NCBI RefSeq assembly: GCF_051014445.1 | Contig: NC_135144.1 | Span: 1,860,001-1,924,000 of the forward strand | Length of the DNA: 64,000 nucleotides | Direction: 5' to 3' | From: Colletes latitarsis | Lineage: Eukaryota; Arthropoda; Insecta; Hymenoptera; Colletidae | Shown: piece after piece, positions 24,430-35,339 of the stretch | How positions within the stretch are numbered: position 1 is the first letter of the stretch | Layout: the number at the start of each line of letters is the position of its first letter | Translations under genes and position numbers: made by a program | Notes under the pieces: model-generated | The model's database searches: none | Told to the model about the DNA's origin: nothing | Seen by the model: only the letters and a program-made list of their open reading frames with translations

Positions 24430-24870
24430 GTGGTACAACATTACTACGTGATTCAAACCCGAAAAAAACCCAGGATCTGGCCAACAAGTATGCGAAGAAG
24501 GCAAAATCATGAGCCAGATGCGGGCATAACCCAGACCTAACCTAGACCTAACCGGTGTTATCCTCCAAAATATTGATCGAATCCAGGTTTAATTGACTGT
24601 TTCAATGTGGTACCACATTACTACGTGATTCAAACCCGAAAAAAGCGAGGATCTGGCCAACAAGTTTGCGAAGAAAGCAAAATCATGAGCCAGATGCGGG
24701 CATAACCCAGACCTAACCCAGACCTAACCAGTGTTATCCTTTAAAATGTGGATCGAAACCAGGTTTAATTGACTGTTTCAATGTGGTACCACATTACTAC
24801 GTGATTCAAACCCGAAAAAAGCCAGGATCTGGCCAACAATTTTGCGAAGAAAGCAAAATCATGAGCCAAA
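24430..24870 (+). repeat. Empty-site counterpart of the insertion (copy 1)
   Basis: This stretch matches the left flank of the insert (34130-34412: 'gtacaacattactacg', then 'tcctccaaaatattgatcg', then a monomer with 'aaaaaagcgagg'). It continues without interruption into the sequence found right of the insert ('aaccagtgttatcctttaaa', then 'aaaaaagccagg'). The insertion point corresponds to about 24715. Further empty counterparts are at 38780-39190, 48040-48350 and 53340-53660. Confidence 0.8.
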
Positions 24871-27800
24871 TATGGGCATAACCCAGACCTAACCCAGACC
24901 TAACCGGTGTTACCGACTAAAATATTGGTCGGAACCAGGTTTAATTGTCTGTTTCAGTGAGGTGTCACATTACGACGTGTTTCAAACCGGAGAAAACCAA
25001 GGATCTGGCCAACAAGAATGCGGAAAAGGCAAAATCATGAGTCAGATGCTGGCATAACCCAGACCTCACCCAGACCTAACCGGTGTTATCCTTTAAAATG
25101 TGGATCGAAACCAGGTTTAATTGACTGTTTCAATGTGGTACCACATTACTACGTGATTCAAATCCAAAAAAACCCAGAATCTGACCAACAGGTATGCGAA
25201 GAAGGCAAAATCATGAGCCAGATGCGGGCATAACCCAGACCTAACCCAGACCTAACCGGTGTTATCCTCCAAAATATTGATTGAATCCAGGTTTAATTGA
25301 CTGTTACTGTGTGGTACCACATTACTACGTGATACATACCCGAAAATTCCCAGGATCTGGCCAACAACTATGCGAAGAAGGCAAAATCATGAGCCAGATG
25401 CGGGCGTAACCCAGACCTAACCCAGACCTAACCAGTGTTATCCTTTAAAATGTGGATCGAAACCAGGTTTAATTGACTGTTTCAATGTGGTACCACATTA
25501 CTACGTGATTCAAACCCGAAAAAAGCGAGGATCTGGCCAACAAGTTTGCGAAGAAAGCAAAATGATGAGCCAGATGCGGGCATAACCCAGACCTAACCCA
25601 GACCTAACCAGTGTTATCCTTTAAAATGTGGATCGAAACCAGGTTTAATTGACTGTTTCAATGTGATACCACATTACTACGTGATTCAAACCCGAAAAAA
25701 GCCAGGATCTGGCCAACAAGTTTGCGAAGAAAGCAAAATCATGAGCCAGATGCGGGCATAACCCAGACCTAACCCAGACCTAACCTGTGTTATCCTCCAA
25801 AATATTGATCGAATCCAGGTTTAATTGACTGTTACTGTGTGGTACCACATTATTACGTGATACAAACCCGAAAATACCCAGGATCTGGCCAACAACTATG
25901 CGAAGAAGGCAAAATCATGAGCCAGATGCGGGCATAACCCAGACCTAACCCAGACCTAACCAGTGTTATCCTTTAAAATGTGGAGCGAAACCAGGTTTAA
26001 TTGACTGTTTCAATGTGGTACCACATTACTACGTGATTCAATCCCGAAAAAAGCCAGGATCTGGCCAACAAGTTTGCGAAGAAAGCAAAATCATGAGCCA
26101 AATGTGGGCATAACCCAGACCTAACCCAGACCTAACCGGTGTTACCGACTAAAATATTGGGAGGAACCAGGTTTAATTGTCTGTTTCAGCGAGGTGTCAC
26201 ATTACTACGTGTTTCAAACCAGAGAAAACCAAGGATCTGGCCAACAAGAATGCGGAAAAGGCAAAATCATGAGTCAGATGCTGGCATAACCCAGACCTAA
26301 CCCAGACCTAACCGGTGTTATACTTTAAAATATTGATCGAATCCAAGTTTAACGGACTGTTTCTGTGTGGTACCACATTACTGCGTGGTTCAAACCCGAA
26401 AAAACCCAGGATCTGGCCAACAAGAATGCGGAAAAGGCAAAATCATGAGCCAGATGCGGGCATAACCCAGACCTAACCCAGACCTAACCAGTGTTATCCT
26501 TTAAAATGCGGATCGAAACCAGGTTTAATTGACTGTTTCAATGTGGTACCACATTACTACGAGATTCAAACCCGACAAAACCCAGGATCTGGCCAACAAG
26601 TTTGCGAAGAAAGCAAAATCATGAGCCAGATGCGGGCATAACCCAGACCTAACCCAGACCTAACCGGTGTTATCCTCTAAAATATTGATCGAAACCAAGT
26701 TTAATGGACTGTTTCAGTGTGGTACCATAATGACTACCTGATTCAAACCCGAATAAACCCAGGATCTGACCAACAAGTATGCGAAGAAAGCAAAATCATG
26801 AGCCAAATGTGGGCATAACCCAGACCTAACCCAGACCTAACCGGTGTCACCGACTAAAATATTGGTCGGAACCAGGTTTAATTGCCTGTTACTGAGTGGT
26901 ACCACATTACTACGTTATTCAAACCCGGAAATTCCCAGGATCTGACCAACATGTATGCGAAGAAGGCAAAATCATGAGCCAGATGTAGGCATAACCCAGA
27001 CCTAACCCAGACCTAACCGGTGTTATCCTCCAAAATATTGATCGAATCCAGGTTTAATTGACTGTTACTGTGTGGTACCACATTACTACGTGATACAAAC
27101 CCGAAAATTCCCAGGATCTGGCCAACAACTATGCGAAGAAGGCAAAATCGTGAGCCAGATGCGGGCGTAACCCAGACCTAACCCAGACCTAACCCAGACC
27201 TAACCAGTGTTATCCTTTAAAATGTGGATCGAAACCTGGTTTAATTGACTGTTTCAATGTGGTACCACATTACTACGAGATTCAAACCCGAAAAAACCCA
27301 GGATCTGGCCAACAAGTTTGCGAAGAAAGCAAAATCATGAGCCAGATGCGGGCATAACCCAGACCTAACCGAGACCAAACCGGTGTTACCGACTAAAATA
27401 TTGGTCGGAACCAGGTTTAATTGTCTGTTTCATTGTGGTAAAACATAACTACGTGATTGAAACCAGAGAAAACCAAGGATCCGGCCAACAAGAATGCGGA
27501 AAATGCAAAATCATGCGTCAGATGCTGGCATAACCCAGACCTAACCCAGACCTAACCGGTTTTATCCTCTAAAATATTGATCGAAACCAAGTTTAATCGA
27601 CTGTTTCAGTGTGGTACCACATTACTACGTGTTTCAAATCCAAAAAAACCCAGGATCTGGCCAACAACTATGCGAGGAAGGCAAAATCATGAGCCAGATG
27701 CGGGCATAGCCCAGACCTAACCCAGACCTAACCAGTGTTATCCTTTAAAATGTGGATCGAATCCAGGTTTAATTGATTGTTTCAATGTGGTACCACATTA

Positions 27801-30800
27801 CTACGTGATTCAAACCCTAAAAAACCCAGGATCTGGCCAACAACTATGCGAAGAAGGCAAAATCGTGAGCCAGATGCGGGCGTAACCCAGACCTAACCCA
27901 GACCTAACCCAGACCTAACCAGTGTTATCCTTTAAAATGTGGATCGAAACCTGGTTTAATTGACTGTTTCAATGTGGTACCACATTACTACGAGATTCAA
28001 ATCCAAAAAAAGCCAGGATCTGGACAACAACTATGCGAAGAAGGCAAAATCATGAGCCAGATGCGGGCATAACCCAGACCTAACCCAGACCTAACCGGTG
28101 TTATCCTCTAAAATATTGATCGAAACCAAGTTTAATGGACTGTTTCAGTGTGGTACCATAATGACTACCTGATTCAAACCCGAATAAACCCAGGATCTGA
28201 CCAACAAGTATGCGAAGAAAGCAAAATCATGAGCCAAATGGGGGCATAACCCAGACCTAACCCAGACCTAACCGGTGTTACCGACTAAAATATTGGTCGG
28301 AACCAGGTTTAATTGTCTGTTTCAGTGAGGTGTCACATTACTACGTGTTTCAAACCAGAGAAAACCAAGGATCTGGCCAACAAGAATGCGGAAAAGGCAA
28401 AATCATGAGTCAGATGCTGGCATAACCCAGACCTAACCCAGACCTAACCGGTGTTATACTCTAAAATATTGATCGAATCCAAGTGTAACGGACTGTTTCT
28501 GTGTGGTACGACATTACTGCGTGATTCAAACCCGAAAAAACCCAGGATCTGGCCAACAAGTTTGCGAAGAAAGCAAAATCATGAGCCAAATGTGGGCATA
28601 ACCCAGACCTAACCCAGACCTAACCGTTGTTACCGACTAAAATATTGGTCGGAACCAGGTTTAATTGTCTGTTTCAGTGAGGTGTCACATTACTACGTGT
28701 TTCAAACCAGAGAAAACCAAGTATCCGGCCAACAAGAATGCGGAAAATGCAAAATCATGCGTCAGATGCTGGCATAACCCAGACCTTACCCAGACTTAAC
28801 CGGTTTTATCCTCCAAAATGTGGATCGAAACCAGGATTAATTGACTGTTTCAATGTGGTACCACATTACTACGTGATTCAAATCCAAAAAAAGCCAGGAT
28901 CTGGACAACAACTATGCGAAGAAGGCAAAATCATGAGCCAGATGCGGGCATAACCCAGACCTAACCCAGACCTAACCGGTGTTATACTCTAAAATATTGA
29001 TCGAATCCAAGTGTAACGGACTGTTTCTGTGTGGTACCACATTACTGCGTGATTCAAACCCGAAAAAACCCAGGATCTGGCCAACAAGTTTGCGAAGAAA
29101 GCAAAATCATGAGCCAAATGTGGGCATAACCCAGACCTAACCCAGACCTAACCGGTTTTATCCTCTAAAATGTGGATCGAAACCAGGATTAATTGACTGT
29201 TTCAATGTGGTACCACATTACTGCGTGATTCAAATCCAAAAAAACCCAGGATCTGGCCAACAACTATGCGAGGAAGGCAAAATCATGAGCCTGATGTGGG
29301 CATAACCCAGACCTAACCCAGACCTAACCGGTTTTATCCTCTAAAATATTGATCGAAACCAGGTTTAATTGACTGTTTCAATGTGGTACCACATTACTAC
29401 ATGATTCAAACCCGAAAAAACCCAGGATCTGGCCAACAAGTTTGCGAAGAAAGCAAAATCATGAGCCAAATGTGGGCATAACCCAAACCTAACCCAGACC
29501 TAACCGGTGTTACCGACTAAAATATTGGTCGGAACCAGGTTTAATTGTCTGTTTCAGTGAGGTGTCACATTACTACGTGTTTCAAACCAGAGAAAACCAA
29601 GGATCTGGCCAACAAGAATGCGGAAAAGGCAAAATCATGAGTCAGATGCTGGCATAACCCAGACCTAACCCAGACCTAACCGGTGTTATACTCTAAAATA
29701 TTGATCGAATCCAAGTTTAACGGACTGTTTCTGTGTGGTACCACATTACTGCGTGGTTCAAACCCGAAAAAACCCAGGATCTGGCCAACAAGAATGCGGA
29801 AAATGCAAAATCATGAGCCAGATGCGGGCATAACCCAGACCTAACCAGTGTTATCCTTTAAAATGTGGATCGAAACCAGGTTTAATTGTCTGTCTCAATG
29901 TGGTACCACATTACTACGTGATTCAAACCCGAAAAAACCCAGGATCTGGCCAACAAGTTTGCGAAGAAAGCAAAATCATGAGCCAAATGTGGGCATAACC
30001 CAGACCTAACCCAGACCTAACCGGTGTTACCGACTAAAATATTGGTCGGAACCAGGTTTAATTGCCTGTTACTGAGTGGTACCACATTACTACGTTATTC
30101 AAACCCGGAAATTCCCAGCATCTGACCAACAAGTTTGCGAAGAAGGCAAAATCATGAGCCAGATGCGGGCATAACCCAGACCTAACCCTGACCAAACCGG
30201 TGTTACCGACTAAAATATTGGTCGGAACCAGGTTTAATTGTCTGTTTCATTGTGGTACGACATAACTACGTGATTGAAACCAGAGAAAACCAAGGATCCG
30301 GCCAACAAGAATGCGGAAAATGCAAAATCATGCGTCAGATGCTGGCGTAACCCAGACCTAACCCAGACCTAACCGGTTTTATCCTCTAAAATATTGATCG
30401 AAACCAAGTTTAATCGACTGTTTCAGTGTGGTACCACATTACTACGTGATTCAAATCCAAAAAAACCCAGGATCTGGCCAACAACTATGCGAGGAAGGCA
30501 AAATCATGAGCCAGATGCGGGCATAGCCCAGACCTAACCCAGACCTAACCGGTGTTATCCTCTAAAATATTGATCGAAACCAAGTTTAATGGACTGTTTC
30601 AGTGTGGTACCATAATGACTACCTGATTCAAACCCGAATAAACCCGGGATCTGACCAACAAGTATGCGAAGAATGCAAAATCATGAGCCAGATGCGGTCA
30701 TAACCCAGACCTAACTCAGACCTAACCGGTTTTATCCTCTAAAACCTGGATCGAAACCAGGTTTAATTGATTGTTTCAGTGTGGTACCACATTAGTACGT

Positions 30801-31219
30801 GATCCAAACCCGAATAAACCCAGGATCTAACCAACAAGTATGCGAAGAATGCAAAATCATGAGCCAGATGCGGGCATAACCCAGACCTTACCCAGACTTA
30901 ACCGGTGTTATCCTCCAAAATGTGGATCGAAACCAGGATTAATTGACTGTTTCAATGTGGTACCACATTACTACATGATTCAAATCCAAAAAAACCCAGG
31001 ATATGGCCAACAACTATGCGAAGAAGGCAAAATCATGAGCCAGATGGGGGCATAAACCAGACCTAACCCAGACCTAACCGGTGTTACCGACTAAAATACT
31101 GACCGAATCCAGGTTTAATTGACTGTTACTGTGTGGTACCACATTACTACGTTATTCAAACCCGGAAATTCCCAGGATCTGACCAACAGGTATGCGAAGA
31201 AGGCAAAATCATGAGCCAG

Positions 31220-34100
31220 ATGCAGGCATAACCTAGATCTAACCCAGACCTAACCAGTGTTATCCTTTAAAATGTGGATCGAAACCAGGTTTAATTGACT
31301 GTTTCAATGTGGTACCACATTACTACGTGATTCAAACCCGAAAAAAGCCAGGATCTGGCCTACAAGTTTGCGAAGAAAGCAAAATCATGAGCCAGATGCG
31401 GGCATAACCCAGACCTAACCCAGACCTAACCAGTGTTATCCTTTAAAATGTGGATCGAAACCAGGTTTAATTGACTGTTTCAATGTGGTACCACATTACT
31501 ACGTGATTCAAACCCGAAAAAAGCCAGGATCTGGCCAACAAGTTTGCGAAGAAAGCAAAATCATGAGCCAGATGCGGGCATAACCCAGATCTAACCCAGA
31601 CCTGACCGGTGTTATCCTCTAAAATATTGATCGAAACCAAGTTTTATCGACTGTTTCAGTGTGGTACAATATTACTACGTGATTCAAACCCGAAAAAAAC
31701 CCAGGATCTGGCCAACAAGTATGCGAAGAAGGCAAAATCATGAGCCATATGCGGGCATATCCCAGACCTCACCCAGACCTAACCGGTGTTATCCTTTAAA
31801 ATGTGGATCGAAACCAGGTTTAATTGACTGTTTCAATGTGGTACCACATTACTACGTGATTCAAATCCAAAAAAACCCAGGATCTGACCAACAGGTATGC
31901 GAAGAAGGCAAAATCATGAGCCAGATGCGGGCATAACCCAGACCTAACCCAGACCTAACCGGTGTTATCCTCCAAAATATTGATCGAATCCAGGTTTAAT
32001 TGACTGTTACTGTGTGGTGCCACATTACTACGTGATACAAACCCGGAAATTCCCAGGATCTGACCAACAGGTATGCGAAGAAGGCAAAATCATGAGCCAG
32101 ATGCAGGCATAACCTAGATCTAACCCAGACCTAACCAGTGTTATCCTTTAAAATGTGGATCGAAACCAGGTTTAATTGACTGTTTCAATGTGGTACCACA
32201 TTACTACGTGATTCAAACCCGAAAAAAGCCAGGATCTGGCCTACAAGTTTGCGAAGAAAGCAAAATCATGAGCCAGATGCGGGCATAACCCAGACCTAAC
32301 CCAGACCTAACCAGTGTTATCCTTTAAAATGTGGATCGAAACCAGGTTTAATTGACTGTTTCAATGTGGTACCACATTACTACGTGATTCAAACCCGAAA
32401 AAAACCCAGGATCTGGCCAACAAGTATGCGAAGAAGGCAAAATCATGAGCCATATGCGGGCATATCCCAGACCTCACCCAGACCTAACCGGTGTTATCCT
32501 TTAAAATGTGGATCGAAACCAGGTTTAATTGACTGTTTCAATGTGGTACCACATTACTACGTGATTCAAATCCAAAAAAACCCAGGATCTGACCAACAGG
32601 TATGCGAAGAAGGCAAAATCATGAGCCAGATGCGGGCATAACCCAGACCTAACCCAGACCTAACCGGTGTTATCCTCCAAAATATTGATCGAATCCAGGT
32701 TTAATTGACCGTTACTGTGTGGTGCCACATTACTACGTGATACAAACCCGAAAATTCCCAGGATCTGGCCAACAACTATGCGTAGAAGGCAAAATCATGA
32801 GCCAGATGCGGGCGTAACCCAGACCTAACCCAGACCTAACCAGTGTTATCCTTTAAAATGTGGATCGAAACCAGGTTTAATTGACTGTTTCAATGTGGTA
32901 CCACATTACTACGTGATTCAAATCCAAAAAAACCCAGGATCTGACCAACAGGTATGCGAAGAAGGCAAAATCATGAGCCAGATGCGGGCATAACCCAGAC
33001 CTAACCCAGACCTAACCAGTGTTATCCTTTAAAATGTGGATCGAAACCAGGTTTAATTGACTGTTTCAATGTGGTACCACATTACTACGTGATTCAAACC
33101 CGAGAAAAGCGAGGATCTGGCCATCAAGTTTGCGAAGAAAGCAAAATCATGAGCCAGATGCGGGCATAACCCAGATCTAACCCAGACCTAACCGGTGTTA
33201 TCCTCTAAAATATTGATCGAAACCAAGTTTTATCGACTGTTTCAGTGTGGTACAATATTACTACGTGATTCAAACCCGAAAAAAACCCAGGATCTGGCCA
33301 ACAAGTATGCGAAGAAGGCAAAATCATGAGCCATATGCGGGCATATCCCAGACCTCACCCAGACCTAACCGGTGTTATCCTTTAAAATGTGGATCGAAAC
33401 CAGGTTTAATTGACTGTTTCAATGTGGTACCACATTACTACGTGATTCAAATCCAAAAAAACCCAGGATCTGACCAACAGGTATGCGAAGAAGGCAAAAT
33501 CATGAGCCAGATGCGGGCATAACCCAGACCTAACCCAGACCTAACCGGTGTTATCCTCCAAAATATTGATCGAATCCAGGTTTAATTGACCGTTACTGTG
33601 TGGTGCCACATTACTACGTGATACAAACCCGAAAATTCCCAGGATCTGGCCAACAACTATGCGTAGAAGGCAAAATCATGAGCCAGATGCGGGCGTAACC
33701 CAGACCTAACCCAGACCTAACCAGTGTTATCCTTTAAAATGTGGATCGAAACCAGGTTTAATTGACTGTTTCAATGTGGTACCACATTACTACGTGATTC
33801 AAATCCAAAAAAACCCAGGATCTGACCAACAGGTATGCGAAGAAGGCAAAATCATGAGCCAGATGCGGGCATAACCCAGACCTAACCCAGACCTAACCAG
33901 TGTTATCCTTTAAAATGTGGATCGAAACCAGGTTTAATTGACTGTTTCAATGTGGTACCACATTACTACGTGATTCAAACCCGAGAAAAGCGAGGATCTG
34001 GCCATCAAGTTTGCGAAGAAAGCAAAATCATGAGCCAGATGCGGGCATAACCCAGACCTAACCCAGACCTAACCGGTGTTATCCTCTAAAATATTGATCG
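31220..34100 (+). repeat. Locally tandem 5-monomer units (881-bp period)
   Basis: Private words repeat at 881 bp: 'aacctagatctaaccc' at 31230 and 32111; 'gagccatatgcgggcatatc' near 32447 and 33328; 'tgcgtagaagg' near 32779 and 33660; 'cgagaaaagcgagg' at 33102 and 33983. The segment 31600-32020 also matches 33186-33606 at 1586 bp (nine monomers). This is the clearest locally tandem higher-order repeat in the window, with one unit short by a monomer. It ends just left of the retrotransposon insertion. Confidence 0.85.
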
Positions 34101-34396
34101 AAACCAAGTTTTATCGACTGTTTCAGTGTGGTACAACATTACTACGTGATTCAAACCCTAAAAAAACCCAGGATCTGGCCAACAAGTATGCGAAGAAGGC
34201 AAAATCATGAGCCAGATGCGGGCATAACCCAGACCTAGCCCAGACATAACCGGTGTTATCCTCCAAAATATTGATCGAATCCAGGTTTAATTGACTGTTT
34301 CAATGTGGTACCACATTACTACGTGATTCAAACCCGAAAAAAGCGAGGATCTGGCCAACAAGTTTGCGAAGAAAGCAAAATCATGAGCCAGATGCG

Positions 34397-34412
34397 GGCA
34401 TAACCCAGACCT
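34397..34412 (+). repeat. Target-site duplication, left copy
   Basis: The 16-bp word ggcataacccagacct lies immediately before the run of T. The identical word follows the other end of the insert at 35189-35204. Both are satellite sequence, but the satellite phase is repeated across the insert, so this is a true duplication and not just the ordinary array period. The last T is shared with the T-run and may belong to either. Confidence 0.88.
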
Positions 34413-34432
34413 TTTTTTTTTTTTTTTTTTTT
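34413..34432 (-). other. Poly(A) tail of the retrotransposon (T-run on + strand)
   Basis: There are 21 consecutive T from 34412 to 34432; the first can be counted as part of the target-site duplication. On the element's strand this is an uninterrupted poly(A) tail and marks its 3' end. No AATAAA signal is obvious just upstream of it on the element strand. Confidence 0.93.
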
Positions 34433-34456
34433 ATCGTGGTGAAATCCTCATGGACA

Positions 34457-34484
34457 CCCCGGCTCCCTGGGGGGGAGGCCGGGG
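34457..34484 (-). other. Stem-loop 1 in retrotransposon 3' UTR
   Basis: Arms ccccggc (34457-34463) and gccgggg (34478-34484) pair over 7 bp. A further 4 bp, tccc (34464-34467) with ggga (34473-34476), pair across a single bulged base at 34477, leaving a 5-nt loop. It lies close to the poly(A) tail, where reverse transcription starts. Confidence 0.6.
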
Positions 34485-34540
34485 TAGTGCCGGACTCTTA
34501 CCGGCTAAAACACCACGGTGACCGCCTGCGCCCTTTATCT

Positions 34541-34588
34541 GGGGAGAGTCACGGGAACCAAACTAGCGATACTACCGTGACTCTCCCC
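34541..34588 (-). other. Stem-loop 2: 14-bp perfect inverted repeat in 3' UTR
   Basis: ggggagagtcacgg at 34541-34554 is the exact reverse complement of ccgtgactctcccc at 34575-34588, with a 20-nt loop. This is the longest perfect inverted repeat I found in the insert. It lies outside the coding frame, so coding constraint does not explain it. Confidence 0.8.
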
Positions 34589-34619
34589 GTTGGCGCAACG
34601 CCCTACTACGGGCCCTTCC

Positions 34620-34649
34620 CGGGGGAGGAGATGTGATCCTCCTCCCCCG
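34620..34649 (-). other. Stem-loop 3 in 3' UTR
   Basis: cgggggaggag (34620-34630) pairs with ctcctcccccg (34639-34649) over 11 bp, with an 8-nt loop. It is followed two bases later by another hairpin, ggggggcaa (34652-34660) with ttgcccccc (34671-34679), a 9-bp stem with a 10-nt loop. The two form a tandem hairpin pair. Confidence 0.75.
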
Positions 34650-34842
34650 ATGGGGGGCAACCATGATTGATTGCCCCCCGGCGACGCCGCGCGGTCACAC
34701 GCGACGTCGCCCCACTCGTGCCGTTGCTACTAGCCGCGACCGGGCCCCCACCCGATCGCGACCACGGCTGCGGGGCCGGCTAACACTGCCGCCCCCGCTA
34801 AATGGGGCCCCTGTCACGGGCTCCCGGTCCGGTGATGGGCTG

Positions 34843-34885
34843 GGTGCGAGAGGGAATGAGGGAATAAAGTCCCTCACCTCGCACC
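34843..34885 (-). other. Stem-loop 4 near the stop codon
   Basis: An outer stem of 8 bp, ggtgcgag (34843-34850) with ctcgcacc (34878-34885), and an inner stem of 7 bp, tgaggga (34857-34863) with tccctca (34870-34876), enclose a 6-nt loop. They are separated by an asymmetric internal loop. The structure begins about 58 nt after the ORF2 stop on the element strand. Confidence 0.7.
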
Positions 34886-34943
34886 ACAAACACCATCACC
34901 GACCCCTTCGCGCTCCCCCTGCCACGGGGAGCGGTGGAAGGTC

Positions 34944-35188
34944 TTACGGTCGGCGTCGCCGCCTGCCCCCCACCTCCTCACGCACCCTCTCGGCGTCTTC
35001 CTTGGCGGCCATGACCTCTTCACAAAACAAGGCCATGGCCGCCCACGCCTCCTCGCTGCCGACCATTGCCCGTATGACGGCCGGCAGCGAGAGGTCCGCT
35101 CCAATCGCTCTAACGAGGACACCGCGCTGAGCTGCCCACGCCGGACAAATTTCCAACGTGTGCTGCGCGGTGTCCTCCCTCCCCTGCA
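34944..35188 (-). pseudogene. C-terminal fragment of non-LTR retrotransposon reverse transcriptase (ORF2)
   Basis: About 80 codons remain, open from the truncation point to a TAA at 34946-34944. The fragment begins within the zinc knuckle that ends R1-type ORF2 proteins: the H-x4-C half is present in AQHTLEICPAW, while the first two cysteines of a CCHC motif were lost with the 5' part. Next come DLSLPAVIRAMV and a helical stretch AMALFCEEVMAAKEDAERV. The protein ends in a basic GGRRRRRP tail. The endonuclease, polymerase and thumb regions are missing. A Met at 35156 would give 70 residues, but it is an internal residue and not a real start. Identity as a non-LTR ORF2 tail is strong; the R1 clade is likely; a named family is not assignable. 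Confidence 0.85.
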
Positions 35189-35204
35189 GGCATAACCCAG
35201 ACCT
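35189..35204 (+). repeat. Target-site duplication, right copy
   Basis: ggcataacccagacct is identical to 34397-34412. Three more bases on the outer side also agree if one mismatch is allowed (tgcgggc on the left, tgcaggc on the right). The duplication could therefore be up to about 20 bp, with the element boundary then at 35184. Confidence 0.85.
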
Positions 35205-35339
35205 AACCCAGACCTAACCAGTGTTATCCTTTAAAATGTGGATCGAAACCAGGTTTAATTGACTGTTTCAATGTGGTACCACATTACTACGTGATTCAAA
35301 CCCGAAAAAAGCCAGGATCTGGCCAACAAGTTTGCGAAG

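Larger units (their letters stand above)
1..34412 (+). repeat. 176-bp satellite array, left part (~195 monomers)
   Basis: The sequence repeats with a period of 176 bp: the word gtggtaccac starts at 1, 177 and 353 and continues at that spacing with small indels. All copies are head-to-tail and in the same orientation. Invariant landmarks in each monomer are the GGTACC dyad, 'attcaaaccc', an A-rich tract, 'aggatctggccaacaa', 'gcaaaatcatgagccagatg', 'gcataacccagacctaaccc' and 'taaaatattgatcg' or 'taaaatgtggatcg'. Monomers differ at shared diagnostic positions and form recurring classes. There is no gene in this stretch. A monomer near nucleosomal length in a long homogeneous array is typical of centromeric or pericentromeric satellites, but that role is inferred and nothing here proves it. 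Confidence 0.98.
34433..34943 (-). other. 3' untranslated region of the retrotransposon
   Basis: About 511 nt lie between the TAA stop at 34946-34944 and the poly(A) tail. The region is GC-rich and contains at least four clear stem-loops, annotated separately. Frames crossing it on either strand are arginine- and proline-rich and match no family I recognise; I treat them as shadows. In non-LTR elements the 3' UTR is what the reverse transcriptase recognises, so structured RNA here is expected, although this particular fold has not been tested. Confidence 0.8.
34413..35188 (-). mobile_element. 5'-truncated non-LTR retrotransposon, R1-clade-like
   Basis: A GC-rich 776-bp segment interrupts the satellite. 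Read on the minus strand it has the 3' end of a reverse-transcriptase ORF (35188-34944), a 3' UTR of about 510 nt and a poly(A) tail (T-run at 34412-34432). It is flanked by 16-bp direct repeats of satellite sequence. These are the marks of target-primed reverse transcription with 5' truncation. The C-terminal peptide AQHTLEICPAWAAQR and the following 'DLSLPAVIRAMV' resemble the tail of ORF2 in R1-clade elements of arthropods. The family name is not recoverable from this fragment. The long pure tail, intact reading frame and clean duplication suggest a recent insertion. It cannot move by itself because it lacks the endonuclease and polymerase domains. Confidence 0.9.

Noticed and set aside
34364..34636. 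90-codon plus-strand frame with a phenylalanine run
   Set aside because: It is a chimera of satellite, the poly(A) tail read backwards and the antisense of the element 3' UTR.
35004..35043. 10-bp inverted repeat ggcggccatg/catggccgcc as an RNA structure
   Set aside because: It lies inside the coding fragment, where Ala/Met-rich codons (GCC ATG GCC) readily produce such symmetry.
34695..35122. Minus-strand frames at 34695-34889 and 34874-35122
   Set aside because: The first lies in the 3' UTR with low-complexity basic content; the second overlaps the ORF2 tail in another frame. Only the frame ending at 34944 gives the recognisable ORF2 peptide.
34633..35130. 165-codon plus-strand frame across the insert
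   Set aside because: It is antisense to the retrotransposon UTR and ORF2 tail. Its Arg/Pro/Ser/Thr-rich composition is what GC-rich antisense gives, and the opposite strand explains the region fully.
34945..35156. 70-residue protein starting at the Met at 35156 as a functional small gene
   Set aside because: The open frame continues upstream to the truncation point and the Met lies inside the conserved ORF2 tail, so it is an internal residue of a truncated protein.
35181..35190. Sbf I-like word cctgcagg at the right junction as a cloning scar
   Set aside because: It is explained by the element end meeting satellite 'gcaggcataaccc', a form also found in uninterrupted monomers (for example near 12027), and the target-site duplication fits a natural insertion.
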